From Motacilla alba alba (lineage: Eukaryota; Chordata; Aves; Passeriformes; Motacillidae), in the NCBI RefSeq assembly GCF_015832195.1, contig NC_052021.1, forward strand, positions 24,100,286 to 24,164,285: 64,000 bases of DNA, written 5' to 3'. The notes under the pieces are model-generated. The model did no database searches. It was not told where the DNA came from and was given only the letters and a program-made list of their open reading frames with translations. The first letter of the stretch is position 1; the number at the start of each line of letters is the position of its first letter. Shown in pieces: positions 24,241-37,300 of the stretch. The position numbers and the translations under genes were made by a program.

Positions 24241-27200
24241 GCCAGAGTGTTTCTCTTCTCAGGGGTAAAGCAGGTCAGCAGGGCACAGTGAGGTGACAGC
24301 AGCTGGGTGACATCTCATCCCCCTGCTGGCATCCCTCCCAGTGCCCTGGGACACAGCCACCGAGCTACACTGGCAGCATGCAGCCCAAAATGGACAATTT
24401 CCTCTCTCCTTGCCCTAGTCAAGGGAGAAGGAAAACCTGACTGGGAAAAAAAAAAAGGAAGAGAGAAGGTGCCTCTCTGGTAGAGGCTCCAAGCACTGGA
24501 GGCAGGGACTGGAGCCTTGTTCCTCCAGCTGCCTGACCAAGCTGGTAGGGCAGCCTGCACTGATGATCCTGCTTCCCTGGGACAGGACTCAGCTTCCCAA
24601 GAGTTAGGAAAACCAGACACACAAAGCACTCTCCTCGAACAGGATGTCTCTCTCTCCAGGCAGCATGGAAGGTGCAGAGCAGACACCCACTGAGGATTTT
24701 CCCCTTCTGGCACATCCTATGCAAAAACCTCCTGATTCTTCAGTGGGAGTCAAAAGTGGTTTGAAGTCCAGCAGGGATCAAGCTGGAATCTGTGTGGGAA
24801 GTGCAAGGGGTTGCCATCATCAGTGGCCAGCCCTCCATGCCATGGCAAGCCCAAGCCTCTCTCCAAGGCAGGGATCTGCAGCCCAGCAGCCAGCATGGCA
24901 CAATGATTTCATGCCATGCAGCGTGTTTTCCCCAGGGCTGCTCTTTGGAAGACACAGTGGAGCAGAAGAGCTGTCATCCCTCCAGCTTTGTCTCCAGATG
25001 GCTCTTCCACTTAGTGCCAAGAGAAATGAAAAACAATGCAAGCCCTGGAGTCTTGGGTCAACCACTGCAAAACTGTTAATCCCAGAGTTGCATCGCCCTG
25101 TCTCTTCCATTTCATTTGCCACTGTGGTCTCCAGAAGCTCAGCAGATGAGTCTTCTCCTTCCAGCTGAAATTCCTTCATTAATTACCTCAAGATCCCTGG
25201 AAAAGGGAGCCCAAATCTATGTCCCCTTTTTCTCTGCTGACGCAGATGTAAAAGTACCTGACAGGGAGGGGGAAAAACTGCTCATCCACACTCCAAAGAT
25301 CGTTCCTCAGATATGCAGCAGGAAAGGTGATGGAGAAATCAGTGTATTACAAATGGGCTCAACCAGCAGCCACGCTGGGACATGCAAACAGCACTTTCCA
25401 TCCATGTCTTCTTAGAATGGTCTTTGCTCTAGAGAGGTTTTTTTGCAGCAAATTTTATTCTGACTCTTCCACAGTCTCCCTCCAAAGAAAAAAATTCCTA
25501 CTACCAGCTACAAAAATACTCTCTGGCCAATCCACAGAGTTTCTGATGCAGTTTTCTTCTGTACAGCCTCTCCCAATGCAGGATTTTCCAACATTTAAAA
25601 GGGAAACCGGAGAGAAGAATGGAAAAACTCACAGGAAAAGATAAAATGAGGAAAGGAGACAAAAATACCACTTTCGCCCTCTCAGTATGGTTAAAAAATT
25701 ACAAAAAAAAAATAAAAAATTGAAGGCAAGGAAGTCACTCTTAAAATGTAAAACAAAACTACAAAATTGTCCACAGGACATTTTCTGCAGGACTACCTGG
25801 CACTGTTTATAATTTCCTTGCACCTCTTCATGGCACTGAAAGTCCTTATTTGTGTAAAGGAGAAGTGAGGGTAAATATGTTTGAAGAAAGAAATTGATGA
25901 AATAAGATGAAAGAAGAACTGTACTTTCCTGCTGCTGAACCCAATATGGTCTCTCCTTGGGGGGCAACGCTCTGAACCCCATTGCATTTTCCTTGGTTTT
26001 ACAGGTAAAAGGTTTCCAGCATGGTCAAGCACTAATTATTATTTCAGGAGAGCACCAACAGACAGGAGTTGCAGGATGGAATATGCCAACTTCCTAAGCC
26101 AGAGCTGATGGGGAGATTTGTGCCACCCTGCAAGTGGCACAGCAAACCCTGGGCACTCAGAACACAGCATGTAGAGCCACTCCAGCTTAGCTGAATCAGG
26201 CCCACAACAAGCAAGCAGGACCATAACATCTTCATAAAGTAGGATTTAAGTACAAACATCTGCCTTGCCATTTTTTAATTAAGGGAGTTTATAGCTAGAT
26301 ACTCGTTTCCGTAATGCATGGCTCCAGCTGCAGAAATGCCATGCGTATTCTAATTTTGGCAGCTAGTTTATTTAACGGAGTTTGACATTGTTTGACATTT
26401 AGCTGAGTCACCTTGTTCCTGGGTAAAGCAACAAGGGCTGTTCAGCAGTTCAACAAGAAAGAGGCAGAGATTCAATATCAAAAGTAGAACATATATCACA
26501 GAAATTTTAAATTAAATACAGCTGAGGTCTATTCTGTTCTGGCAGCTTCTCTCTTTGGGACACTAAGTCAACCCAAATGTTTTCCAGATATAACTCTTCC
26601 CCTCGAGAACATGTGGCACTACCATCTCCCTCATGTTCCTGGAGGGTAGGAAGGGTAGGAAGTGCTGTAATGGGCATAGGGGGTTTATCTCACCCTCTGC
26701 AAATATCACGCACACATATATCAGGACATCCAATCACTACAATCTGCACAAAGGCTGGGGAGCAGCCACCTGCAGTCAGCCAACATTTTTCTAGGAGAAA
26801 ATAAAACAGATAGGCCAGTGACAGTCAATACAGGAGGAACAAATGCTACCTGCAGACAGGATTTTCCTACAGCACCTCATGTGAGGCCACCTGCACTCCT
26901 GTACAGTACTTCCAAGGACCTCAGAATGCTTTCCAGTAAGAAAAGCAGGCCAGCAGTATCCATTCTTATCACAAAGAGGTTTCATAAAGTGATTTGGCTA
27001 TGAGTTTGTTTGGGGTACAGCTACAAAGAGACCCCACTCTGACTTTTCTCCTCATCCCAGATAGGAAATGGATGGCAACACCACCTTCCTCTGGCTACAG
27101 GGTCTGGATGCAGCACAGAACACTGCAGAGAGCACATCCCGAGCCTGGGACTGCCTTCCACAAGGGCTATGGAGGCTGCCAAGACACTGCCTTGTGCTGT

Positions 27201-28218
27201 GCTGCCTGCACACAGCTGCGCTGCCCTGCTGTGGCTCTGATGCTGGTGTCGTGTATTTGTGCTGCTGGTTTTTAATTCCCTACTCCCTAATAACCTTGGA
27301 GCTGTGCTCACCACACATCTGGAGCAGTTGCTTTGCTTGCAGAACAAGCAAAGAACATTAGGGACTGCAGCATGCTCCTGGAGAGGACTAAGTCCTCCCA
27401 ACCCAGCTTCTCTTCACAGACCTTAAGGGAAGAGCTGGGATCTCCTTTTTATAGAGACAGGAGACCTTTTAACAGGCTGAAAATACTTCACTTATCCTGG
27501 CAGGCAGTGCAGTGAGCCAAACTTAGAGCTAAGAGCCAGAATCACGCAGCCAGACAATAGGGAGCTGGCCAGAGCCTGCACTGCCAAGAGCACGCTGTGG
27601 TCTGGCTCATCTCCCCCGTGCCATCCCTGCAGCTGCTGCTGGAAGAAGCTACGTGGAAGTGTGTGCTGTTACCCTCAGGACAGCATATCCATCATGTTCA
27701 CACACTCTACAAAAGGTGTCAGAGGGACAGTGGCTCAGGCTGAAAAGATAAGTAAATATATTTTTAGCCAGCATTGCAGAGATCCCTGTTTGCATTTAAC
27801 CTTCCTTCAATTTCCTTTCTCTCGCAGGGGCAACTCCAGTTATTCATTCTTTATTGTACAGTAACAGTGTCTGCAGAGCCACAGCATCCAGAAATGACAA
27901 AGACTGACTCTGGTCCCCAGTGGTCTCCCAAATGGTGGCTGGAGCTCAGGCTGCCTGGTTGCACCCCAAAGAAGCCACCAAATCCCTTTTTGTAACAGGG
28001 CATGAGCCAACCTGAATCTGAACAGCTGATGAAAGATCCCCTGAGAGCCCTAAACACCATGCCAGCTATTTCAGGAGCTGCAGGTCTGGTATCACAAGGC
28101 TGGGTGTATGAGCTCCCAGGGAAAAGGCATTTATAAAAACGGTCACAAAAAGTACCAGAGACAGGGAACTGCAGTCTCCAGCTGCTCTCAGCCATCTTAT
28201 TTAGGGCTTTCCCCACAG

Positions 28219-28224
28219 CATTAC
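28219..28224 (-). promoter_or_regulatory. Splice donor of exon 3
   Basis: The minus-strand sequence reads CCAG|GTAATG. It interrupts a glycine codon after its first base (phase 1), as expected for the LPG|K boundary of the PX domain. Confidence 0.85.
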
Positions 28225-28300
28225 CTGGTAGGAAAGGAATGATTCTTTGCTTAGGATCCTTCTGGCCTCCTTCAATAGGGAACTTGTCCAGAAGCTGCAT
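28225..28300 (-). CDS. SH3PXD2A: SH3PXD2A coding exon 3, PX domain helix and proline loop
   Basis: This 76-nt exon encodes 25 full codons plus one base. It begins MQLLDKFPIEGG, continues QKDPKQRIIPFLP, and the last base G starts a glycine codon completed by the next exon. It carries the first PX helix and the start of the proline-containing loop that inserts into membrane. The minus-strand acceptor is CTTCCTTTGCAG ending at 28301, with CTAAG about 26 nt upstream as a possible branch site. The donor is CAG|GTAATG at 28224-28219. The phase joins exon 2 exactly (CAG|ATG), giving DLQ-MQLLDKF. LLDKFPIEGG matches SH3PXD2A rather than SH3PXD2B, which I recall as MLDKFPMEGG. An open frame runs past both exon edges (27851-28483), but only this part is conserved. 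The exon starts exactly at an ATG (Met 52 in human numbering), so an alternative upstream exon could in principle initiate here. Confidence 0.95.
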
Positions 28301-28330
28301 CTGCAAAGGAAGCACAACAAACATCTTAGG
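28301..28330 (-). promoter_or_regulatory. Splice acceptor region of exon 3
   Basis: The minus-strand sequence ends TTGTTGTGCTTCCTTTGCAG, a good pyrimidine tract with CAG. A CTAAG motif 26 nt upstream is a plausible branch site. Confidence 0.82.
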
Positions 28331-31300
28331 GGGAAACATGGACCATTTGCATAGGGTCCAAGGGACCTCTTGGTTTGTGTGTGGTATAAGACAAAAGCAA
28401 CTGCAGGAGTTACTTTGTCTTGTTGAAGGGGAGCCTGTACTTAAAAAGGTATGATACAGTTCACTCCAAGAAAGGGAGGGCAAGTTTCTGGCAGCAAAAA
28501 GGAGCTGGGATAGGGCCCAGGCAGACAGCTGAGCCTGGCCTTGCTGTCATTCTAAAATTAGGCTCCCAGTATTTGCTACACACACGCCTTGTCTCTAATA
28601 CACAGCCTGCCTGTGCTGGTGTAGCAACAGGTTTTACCTGTCCATTTGAAAGACCACTCTCCTGGCTAAAAATGCTGTTCAAGCAACCAGATTAAAGCAT
28701 ATCTAATAAAACATCTGCTCGGCTTTTATGGCAGTGCCAGAAAGACCCACTGCCCTGGTCCAGTAAGAAAGAGCTCCTCTTCTCCCAGGGAGACAGAGAT
28801 GGGGTTTTGGGGAATATCTTCCACTTCAGTCCCTACATGGAGGACAGCAGGCACGGAGGCCTCAGAGAGCAAAGCATCCCACAGAACACCAGCCCCACGG
28901 ATGGCCTGAAAGCACAGCTCCAGGTGGGTGTGCTCCCAGCCCAGTAGCCTTTAGCATGTGGTTTCCTAGCCTAGGAAAGCTGCATGCTGCTCTGACATTC
29001 CTAAAGGAGCCCTATGACGTATCCTTGGATGATGATACCTGATGGACCAGTGCCACTAGGCTGAAGACCAGCTGAAAGGCCTCAGACAGAAAGGTGCACC
29101 TGCTCTAGTGACACCTTAATGGACTTGCCCAAAGAAGACCAACTCCAGCCCTGAAAAATGGCAGAGCCTCTCATCTCTCCCATTCACCCTCTGTAATCTT
29201 TTGCTCCCATTCAGCAGTGGTGCTACCAAGACAGAGACCCAAATCCTCACATTCTGTTTCATTTCTCCCCATGCATGTGTTTCCTATGCATGATGTCTCT
29301 ATGCTGCCCAATGTTCCCTCCCTACTCAGAAGCCCTGGCTCCCTTGGGCAGGGGGAATTCCAAACTCCTGCCAGCCCCAGGGCTCCTTTCCAACAGACCA
29401 GCAGAGACACCTTTCAACTCACAGTCCACAGCTCCTGTGATCTCTGAGGAAGGCAAGGAAGGAAAAGCAAGCAGTAGTGTTATTTGCCCTTGCAGAACCC
29501 CTATCTCCTCACCTCAACAGGATCTACAGCTCAACACAAATATGCAAAGTGGCAGCAAGAGCTGGGGGAAGGGAGGGGATACTCGTCAATCAGCAGTTAA
29601 TCTCATCAGTGCTACGTGTCCAACGGGGAGGCTGTGCAAGTTAAAAGGGTTTGCTAGCTCAACAGATTTCCTTTTAAAAATATTTTTTTGCTAACGTGGG
29701 GAAAAACAGTCAGAATTTTTTTTTTTTACTGGTTTTGTTTTAAGCAGAATCCTTCTCGTCTTCCACCGCACACAACATCTCCAGCGTTTTCACCATATGG
29801 CACAGCAAACCAAAGATCAAGAGGAAACTCAGCAGTGGAAGCAACATCTGTGCAGAAGAAGGACTTAAAAGATCCCACATGTTTCCCCATCAGGGAGTCA
29901 GCCTGGTAAATAAATAGACCATGGCTTTGCGGATTGTTAGCTAACTCACTTTTCTGCCTACAGAGACAGATTTTTTATTGAAAATGGGAAATTTTGTTTT
30001 CTTGTAGGTAGAGCTCTGGGTGTCTGAGGTCAGGCACGGGCAGGAGCTTCTTTCAAAGAAGAGGGGAAAAAAAAGAGGGGGAGGGAATCCCCACCTACTG
30101 ACTTCAAGTTTCACTGTTGCTACACTTTTAGCCAGGAAGGCAATTCTCACTTGACTACGTGGTGACTGATTGAAGCTGGAACTGATACAGTCAAATTCCC
30201 AGGGTTATTCTTGGAGCTAGATTAGCTTGGCTAATACAAGCCTTTTTAACCACATCAAGAGGGCCACAACGTGTATAACTTAGTGCTATTTATCTAAAGG
30301 GTGGATATCAGCAAAATAGATACAATAAACTGAAGCTGGAAGAGTTTGGCTAAACTTTCCTAGATTACACTTTCCACCCCAGCTCTTGCCTCCGCTGGGA
30401 AGGTCTGGGGGAGCTGGGGGAGGCAGGGGCACTCCAGAAGCCATGGAACCTTCAGGATGCTAAAGTCAAATAAAGTGCAGCAGAAGCAGGGGGCCTTCCT
30501 CAGCACTTTGCTTCACCCAGTTCTGCCATTCAAAGCCAGTGCAAGTTAGAGCTAAAGTCCTAAAAAAGCAGGATTCTGCATCCTCCTACCCACAGAGAGG
30601 GATGCAAAGTGGAAGATGAGGAAGAGATGTATACATGAGAAAAAAACATCAGTGGACTAAAATTAAACATCCCAAATCTTCCATGTGTCCTGACATCCCC
30701 ACTCAGCCCAGCTATGGCAAGAGACAAAAGGAGTAGCTGAGAATGAAAAAAGTTAAGGGCTGAACAACCAAAACTCCTCCTGGTAGGCACAGCCCTTCCC
30801 TCACATGATTAACAGACAAAGACCAATAAACAGATTTTCAGTTCTCTAAATTAGATGTCTGCAGAGCATCTGAAAGTCAAAAACTCTTTTGTCTGTGACA
30901 AATGTTTTTCCATTTAAGAAATTTATTCTTGTTATAACTGCAAATACACATATGACTGATGGAAAAAACCCTTCACTTAATGCCCCAGGTTATTCTGCTC
31001 AGACAAGGGCAGTCTCCACAAGTTGTTGCTCACATCTTTGATGTGTGACAGTTAACTTAGGGACAAAGTTTGCTAAATCAGAAAGCAATTATGTTGCCTG
31101 GAGTAAAATCATCCCAGTATGAAGGCAAGGAAGGGAAGATGCAGAGTCCCAAAGAATTGAATTAGGGATGTAGTTGGCTTTGAACAGACAGGAAAGCACA
31201 GCTAGGCAGTTTATTTTGGCAAAACTGGAGGAGCTCAGTTCATCTGCTTACAACGAGGAGGCACCTCCAATTGCATGACTGGTGTAGTGAGCAGAAAGAA

Positions 31301-34300
31301 ACATGTTACCATGTCCCTGTATCACAGGGTGGAGGATCCCTTTGCAAACAGGAAGGGTATATGGAAACCAGGAAGTCAGCTTTCCATCCATTTAGGCAGC
31401 ATGTCTGGAATCAGGCTGAACAAACGCACCCCACTCTCACTTGTGGCACAACAGATGCATGAATACCAAAACTGCCTCTCCAGTCTCTGCCTCTCCAGAC
31501 TGCTCTGGGTTCGCTGACATTTTTCCTGCTGAAGTCCTGCACAGTCCTGCCTTCAGTTCCAAGCACCTTCCTTCTTGCTTCTGACTAAAACTCCTTTAGA
31601 AGATCGGCTATAAAACCTTGTGCTCCAGATTATGACTTTCTTGCAGCAGTCACCAAATGATCATCAATTAATCTCATTAAAAATCAAGGGAATTACTCAT
31701 GTGAGTTGCTGCTTATTAAAAAGAGAGCAGACTCAAGAGTGCTGGCCTGCTCTACTCCTTTCTATTTGTACATAAGCATGAAATCACTTGACTTGCAAGA
31801 ATGAAATACAAAGATTTCAAAGTACAAACTCAACCACTTCCCCAGGCATCTTCCTTCTCATGTCTTCTGCTTCAGGCCATCTTTAGTTAAAATGCAAACA
31901 TATTATGAAGAAAGAGCCACTCCTGCACACAAGAATCATTTGGGTTTGCCACATAACAGCATCTTTGGGCATTTCACATCAGCTCGGCTGTGAAAATAAG
32001 ATTCCTCCCCATCTGCCTTGCAATGGTAATACCTGGTTTAAAGTCTTAATAAAGAAAAACAAGCACCTTTTGAGATGCTACAAGTAGCATCTCTGAGGAT
32101 GAGAAGCCAAGCAGCTTCCTGATAATTTACTTACTACATTTTACCTATCTTGGTTAAATTTTCATGAAACAACATTTCTTTCTGCTGCACACATAAGGAC
32201 TTACAGCACCCAAGACTAAGAGGCAACTTCTCTTTCGAAGGAGAGGCTTGTACTCTGCTACAGGCCAATCAGTGCAGGGGACATGAACATATAAACTGTT
32301 CAATGGCTTGACCCTGTGGCATTTGCCAGTGGGAACTTTGTTCCTGGTTTGGTTTCGAGGTTTTGGAAGTTTGAGTCCAAATCCAACTCCCTACAATTAA
32401 CCCACTGAGACAGTTACCTGACCTCCACCTATGCCTTATACTACTGACTGTAGATGGGTTCCTGCTGGGCTGTTGGTTCCTCCCCTTCCTTCCTTACAGC
32501 AGTTTTCATTCCTATGGTTAGAAGAATTAAGTTCTCTTAAAATGAGCAAATGAGGACACCCACATAACCTCTTAGTGTGGCAGTCTTTCTGGTTCCTTTT
32601 CAAGTGGATGCAGGTTTGCCATGTCACAGATAAAAATCAAAGCTCTGCAGGATGTCAGCATGGCAGTCATGGGGAGATTTATGTATAAGACAAAGATCCT
32701 AAGGGTGACTTTCATGCAAGCCCCTACTTTGGCAAGCAAAACGACATTTACCACTGCAAAATGATAAAGGACTCTGACCTTCTACAGAAAGAGAGGAGAT
32801 CTCTCTCCCTTTCCAGGGCATAATTTACTTGCGTCCCAGAGAAAAAGCAGTTGAAAATCAAACCATGACAAGAGCAGGAGAGTTTTTGCAAGGTACCCCT
32901 AGAAATCACAGCTTGCCACCTTACTCTTGGCCACCTTACTCAGCTGGTCCCAAGACTGCATTTTTTTTCCTTCACTAAATGCCAAGAGGCACATCAGCTT
33001 CCCTTTTTCCAAGTGCTCATCAGAAAATGCATTTTTCATTAAAAATAAGGTAAGCTGACAATAACTTTAATTTAGACACTCATGGACTTGAAAGGTAAAG
33101 TATTAGAGGACAGTCAGGCATCAGGGACATCCCTTCTCACAAGGCTGATCCAATCTCAGAGTGCCAAGGAGAAAAGAAGGGCTACAGCCAACTGGGAGAT
33201 AAGGAAGAGGAGAGGAGGCATCTGTGCATGTATGGGGTTGTGTGCACACTTCTGAGAGAGTCTGCCAAAGAAACAGGAAGAAAAGCAAAGATTCTGCCAG
33301 GGATCTGAAACTAGTGATGATGGAACTCACACCTCAGCAAGAGGGGTTAAGGGCATCTGCAAGTCAGAAAAGACTGAAAGTCTCTAATGCAGATAACACA
33401 AGTTTAGATGAGAAGGAAAAGTAAGATACCAGAATAGGAGCTATTAATTAAACCCCTGAGGAGCTGCAGTAATTTCCTTTCATTTTGAAGTTAGAAACCA
33501 GCTGTGCTGCTTGCTGGCAGGATTGATGGTTTCAGCATCATCAGCTATATTTTGAATTATAAACCATGTGATCTGCAAGAAAGGCAATGGCCAGGATGGG
33601 TTTGAATTCTGCCAGAGTTTTCCAGTGGATTAACTGCTCTGGTCCTGTCTGGTTTTGCACCTGCAAAATGTGAGACAGATTTCAGGTAGGTGGTGTGAGA
33701 TGTAATCAAGAGCCATCAAAGGCTCTGAGCCTTGTGCTGCAGAGTCAGAGACAGAGACTGAGTTCAGAGGAACTACACTCATCTAAACCCAGCAGGACAG
33801 AAGCAAATGGAAGAATATTATTTGTGTTTTTCAGATACAATTATCCTCTCATTTGTGGGCTTGTCCATCTATAGCATACTCCAAATCCTGGTTAACCAGG
33901 GAATCCAAAGGGGTCTTTCCCTTAAAGAAGATGGTTGGCCCCCATTTCCAGAGAATGGATCTCATGCTGCTAGGTAACAGACCAACATTTAAATGTCAGC
34001 AGGTGAAAACTAACAAGAGAGTGGAGAACACAAGAGACTATCTCCATAGATTCACCTTCTACATACTGGTCTAGAGAAAATAATTTTTTCAATTGTTTGG
34101 TTTTAGAATAGGTGTTCTGCTAAGGTGAGTCAGTGGAGCATCTATGATGTAAGTGGGAGGACCTCATTTACTCCAGCTCAGGACCACACCAGCTGAGACC
34201 AATGACAGAAGGAGATACATGACAGGGAATGAAACCTCTGCTGCTGGGGCAGATCCCTCCACAGCAAACAGCTGTTAGACAACTTTATCTAGATTTCTCT

Positions 34301-37300
34301 GAGCTTCTTTTTATTTCTCCTCTGCTTCCCTGTCTCACAGGAACAACAAACCAGTTCATTGTCACAGACACAAGACAGCAGGAAGCCTGCTTAACTCCCA
34401 CCCCTTCAAAATTGGCCAGAGCAGAACTGTTCCTGAGCATAAGACCAACTAGGAAAAGTTTGCAAAAGATCTTTGGGTGAGGACATGGAACAGACTGAGC
34501 CCAGGGGAGCTCATCTGTTACCCACTCACACACAGAACTGACATCTTACACAGCAGAGGGAGGTGGGACTCCATCTCTTCCTAAAGCAGTAACGGGTTCC
34601 ACAATGCAGCAGGAATAACTTTATCAGGCAGCCAGTGACACTGGCTCCCTTGTGGTGTTACATGATGCCACAACATGCAAGAGAAGTGCAATAATTCAAT
34701 CCCTGAGAAGCAGCAGCAACTGCTTTCCTTTTATTTTAAAAGAAAAAAAAAATACGGCAAAAAGTCATCCGGATAACCAGCTGACATGCCTGACAATTAC
34801 AGCATTATAGGATATGTTCTGCATTAAATATAGTGCAATCTGTGAGAAAGTCAAACAAAAGCAGGAAAATGCATATAAAATAAAGAGAACAGACATTTGC
34901 AGCATGGTGTAATCCTCAAAGGGAAAATGCCTCTCTCAGGTCTGAAAATTTCCACAAGAAATCTTGGAAATCTTACAAACCTCTCAGTATCCAAATAAAA
35001 CAGCCAGGGGAGGAGAAGGCAGGGAGCAGAGACTGGGGGTCTTTCCCCAACACAATCCATCAAAAGAGGGAATGCAGTTTCCCAGCTGAGACATTTGGTA
35101 CTTTTCATAAAGAAATGCAGCTTTCTCTAGAGGCTCCGCAGAACGAGCCCGGCGTTTGTGGCTACCACAGCCTGGCAAAACATTCTGAGGCGCTGGTTTG
35201 GGATGACAGAGGCACTTGGTGCATCTCTGAAGAGCTTCTCAGAAAGCCCACACTGTCCTTTCACAGAGAAGCTATTGAAGTCTCTTGCCAGGAGCATTTT
35301 CTTTCCCCTGTGCTAAATTAAACTGGCCTCATCCAACTTAACCACACTGGAAGATGCTTGGACAAAGGCTACTTCATACTTTCCCATCTATCCACGGTGA
35401 TTACACGTCCCCTGTTACTCTGGTATCCACAGAGGATTTGTCCCAACAGCATCCCTGGGAAGTAAGGCCATACCACAATGCCTGTTTTAGAGAGATGAAT
35501 GCTGCAGTTATGTGGCCCCACAGGGTCATGCAGAGATGGGAGAGCCATGCTGATGCCCTGCCCCATCAGGTCAATTAGCTCTAGGGAAAGCTCATAATTT
35601 TGTGATGGGATGCGGGAAATTTCTTGGATTTTTTTTCTGGAGCTGGCATGTCCAGAGCCAGCCCAGGTGCTCAGGCTGCAGGCATGTTCTAAAAAGCTCA
35701 CTGCCCGTCACAGTAAAAATCCTGTCTTGAAGAAGAGCTAACTTCAAAAGAAGAGTGTCTTTCCTTACATCCTGCAATTTTTCATCCTTACAAAACCCAC
35801 AGGCTTTAAGTGTTCTTTCAGATTGCACATAAGCAGCAGGAGACCAGTGTGTCCCAGTGAGAGACACTGCAGCAACAGTGCCCTTGGACACTCAGCTCTG
35901 GCCTTCAGACAGCAGAACTGCATCTGACAGCACTGTCAGAGCAGAGGTTCCAGTTTTAAACACAATGGCAAGTCTAAGAGCTTCATTGAAAGGGAGCAAA
36001 GCACCAAGGTCACTTCCATTAATCATTGCTTCCTACATCACTTGGGCATTTAAAAAAGTATTTACTCTCCCTCCTTCTTCAAATTTCAAACCTATGACTG
36101 AACTACATGGTAGCCCCACTAAGACTTTGGGGTTTATCAGTTCCCTAACTTTACCAAGCCACTCTAAAGGCCTCAATATGCAAAAACTGAGAGTGCTTGC
36201 CCTAAATTTGTGCAAGTAGGAGCAGCTCAGCCCAGCACAAAGGTTGGACAGACTGGTAGGAGGCTGCAGGGGTTTGAAAAACCTTTTGGTCTTTAAAAAA
36301 AAACCCTGGCAGCAGCATCAAACACTGCATTGCAGCGGCAAGCAGGGTGCTTGAGGAGGTATCCCAAAAGCAGCACAAGGGCCATTAGCAGAGTGCTGCT
36401 ACCAACTGCATCCTTACTGTTAGGACACACACCAAATATTGTCAGTATGATTTACAGGCTGTTTTTTGTTTTACCACTGTTTTGTTCAATGCTGTCAGAT
36501 CATCCAGGGAACCAAACTCCTGCTCCTCCTCTGCAACATGACAGATTTAGGATGGCACCTTGTGGGAATGGGAACTGGCCCATCATTATTGGGTCCCCTT
36601 GTTTGTCAGTGTGATTCCTGGGTTCAGGCAGTCCCCAAAAGGGATGTCAGGAGCTGGAGAATCACAGTGGTCATGCAATGCCCTCTTCTACCCTTCCTTA
36701 CTCCTCTCTCAAAAAGACATTACAGTGGATTTTCATGGGTGTTTTATGTAGCAACCACCCAGACAGCCAGATCCCATCTTTGCAAACTGATTTTGTTTGA
36801 ACTGGTGCAAAGTCTGGCACAGAAATTCTCTGAAACCAAATTTATTGGATGGTCATTGAACTTGCACTCACAGAATCCATCCTTAGAGAGTCTTCTGAGT
36901 TGCTCACACAGTGCTGACCATAGTTTTAACTAAACCCTCTTAATAACACACCCTCATTTAAATTGGTAGACTTTTATGAGTCTGCAAGAGTGCTTCCCTG
37001 CTCCCACTCTTAAGAGAGAGATGAGACTTTAGCTCCAAATGTATGAAACTTAATCCCTCTGTTTTCATAATCTACATCTTCTCTACAGCCTGTTAGCTTT
37101 GCTTGATATATTGTTCCCTGGAAACCATGAGTAACTTCAATATTGAAAACAGAAACAATAGCTCTGAACACAATGGCACATTTTACTTCACAAACTCCAT
37201 CTGAAATGGTATCTACTCATCTCTGTAGGACACTTCTCATAGCCCTGGGGAGAGCATCTGCCAGAGGAGAGCGACCGCCCAGCTCAGTACAATGAGGAAT

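Larger units (their letters stand above)
1..28224 (-). other. SH3PXD2A: 5' part of the intron after exon 3 (at least 28.2 kb)
   Basis: No exon could be recognised here on either strand. The next expected PX segment (starting near KILFRRSHIRD) was looked for on the minus strand and not seen, so it probably lies to the left of the window. Identifiable contents are a TG/TA microsatellite (899-942), a T16 tract (8148-8163), antisense CR1 relics (8925-9590 and 12722-12900), an A-rich tract (21255-21329), a CpG-enriched patch (19150-19440) and the main CpG-rich block (23690-24240). The remaining sequence looks like unique intronic DNA, and I see nothing else I can name in 1-890, 950-8140, 9600-12700, 12910-19150, 19450-21250, 21340-23230 or 24250-28200. 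Confidence 0.75.

Noticed and set aside
26380..26399. 10-bp tandem GTTTGACATT repeated twice
   Set aside because: It is a trivial short duplication without further copies or context.
27851..28483. A single 210-codon minus-strand gene containing MQLLDKFPIEGG
   Set aside because: Only the part between the acceptor at 28301 and the donor at 28224 matches SH3PXD2A. The flanks are intron read-through, so the correct feature is the 76-nt exon.
32915..32944. 15-bp duplicated motif GCCACCTTACTC
   Set aside because: Two copies of a short word in unique sequence are too little to call a repeat of interest.
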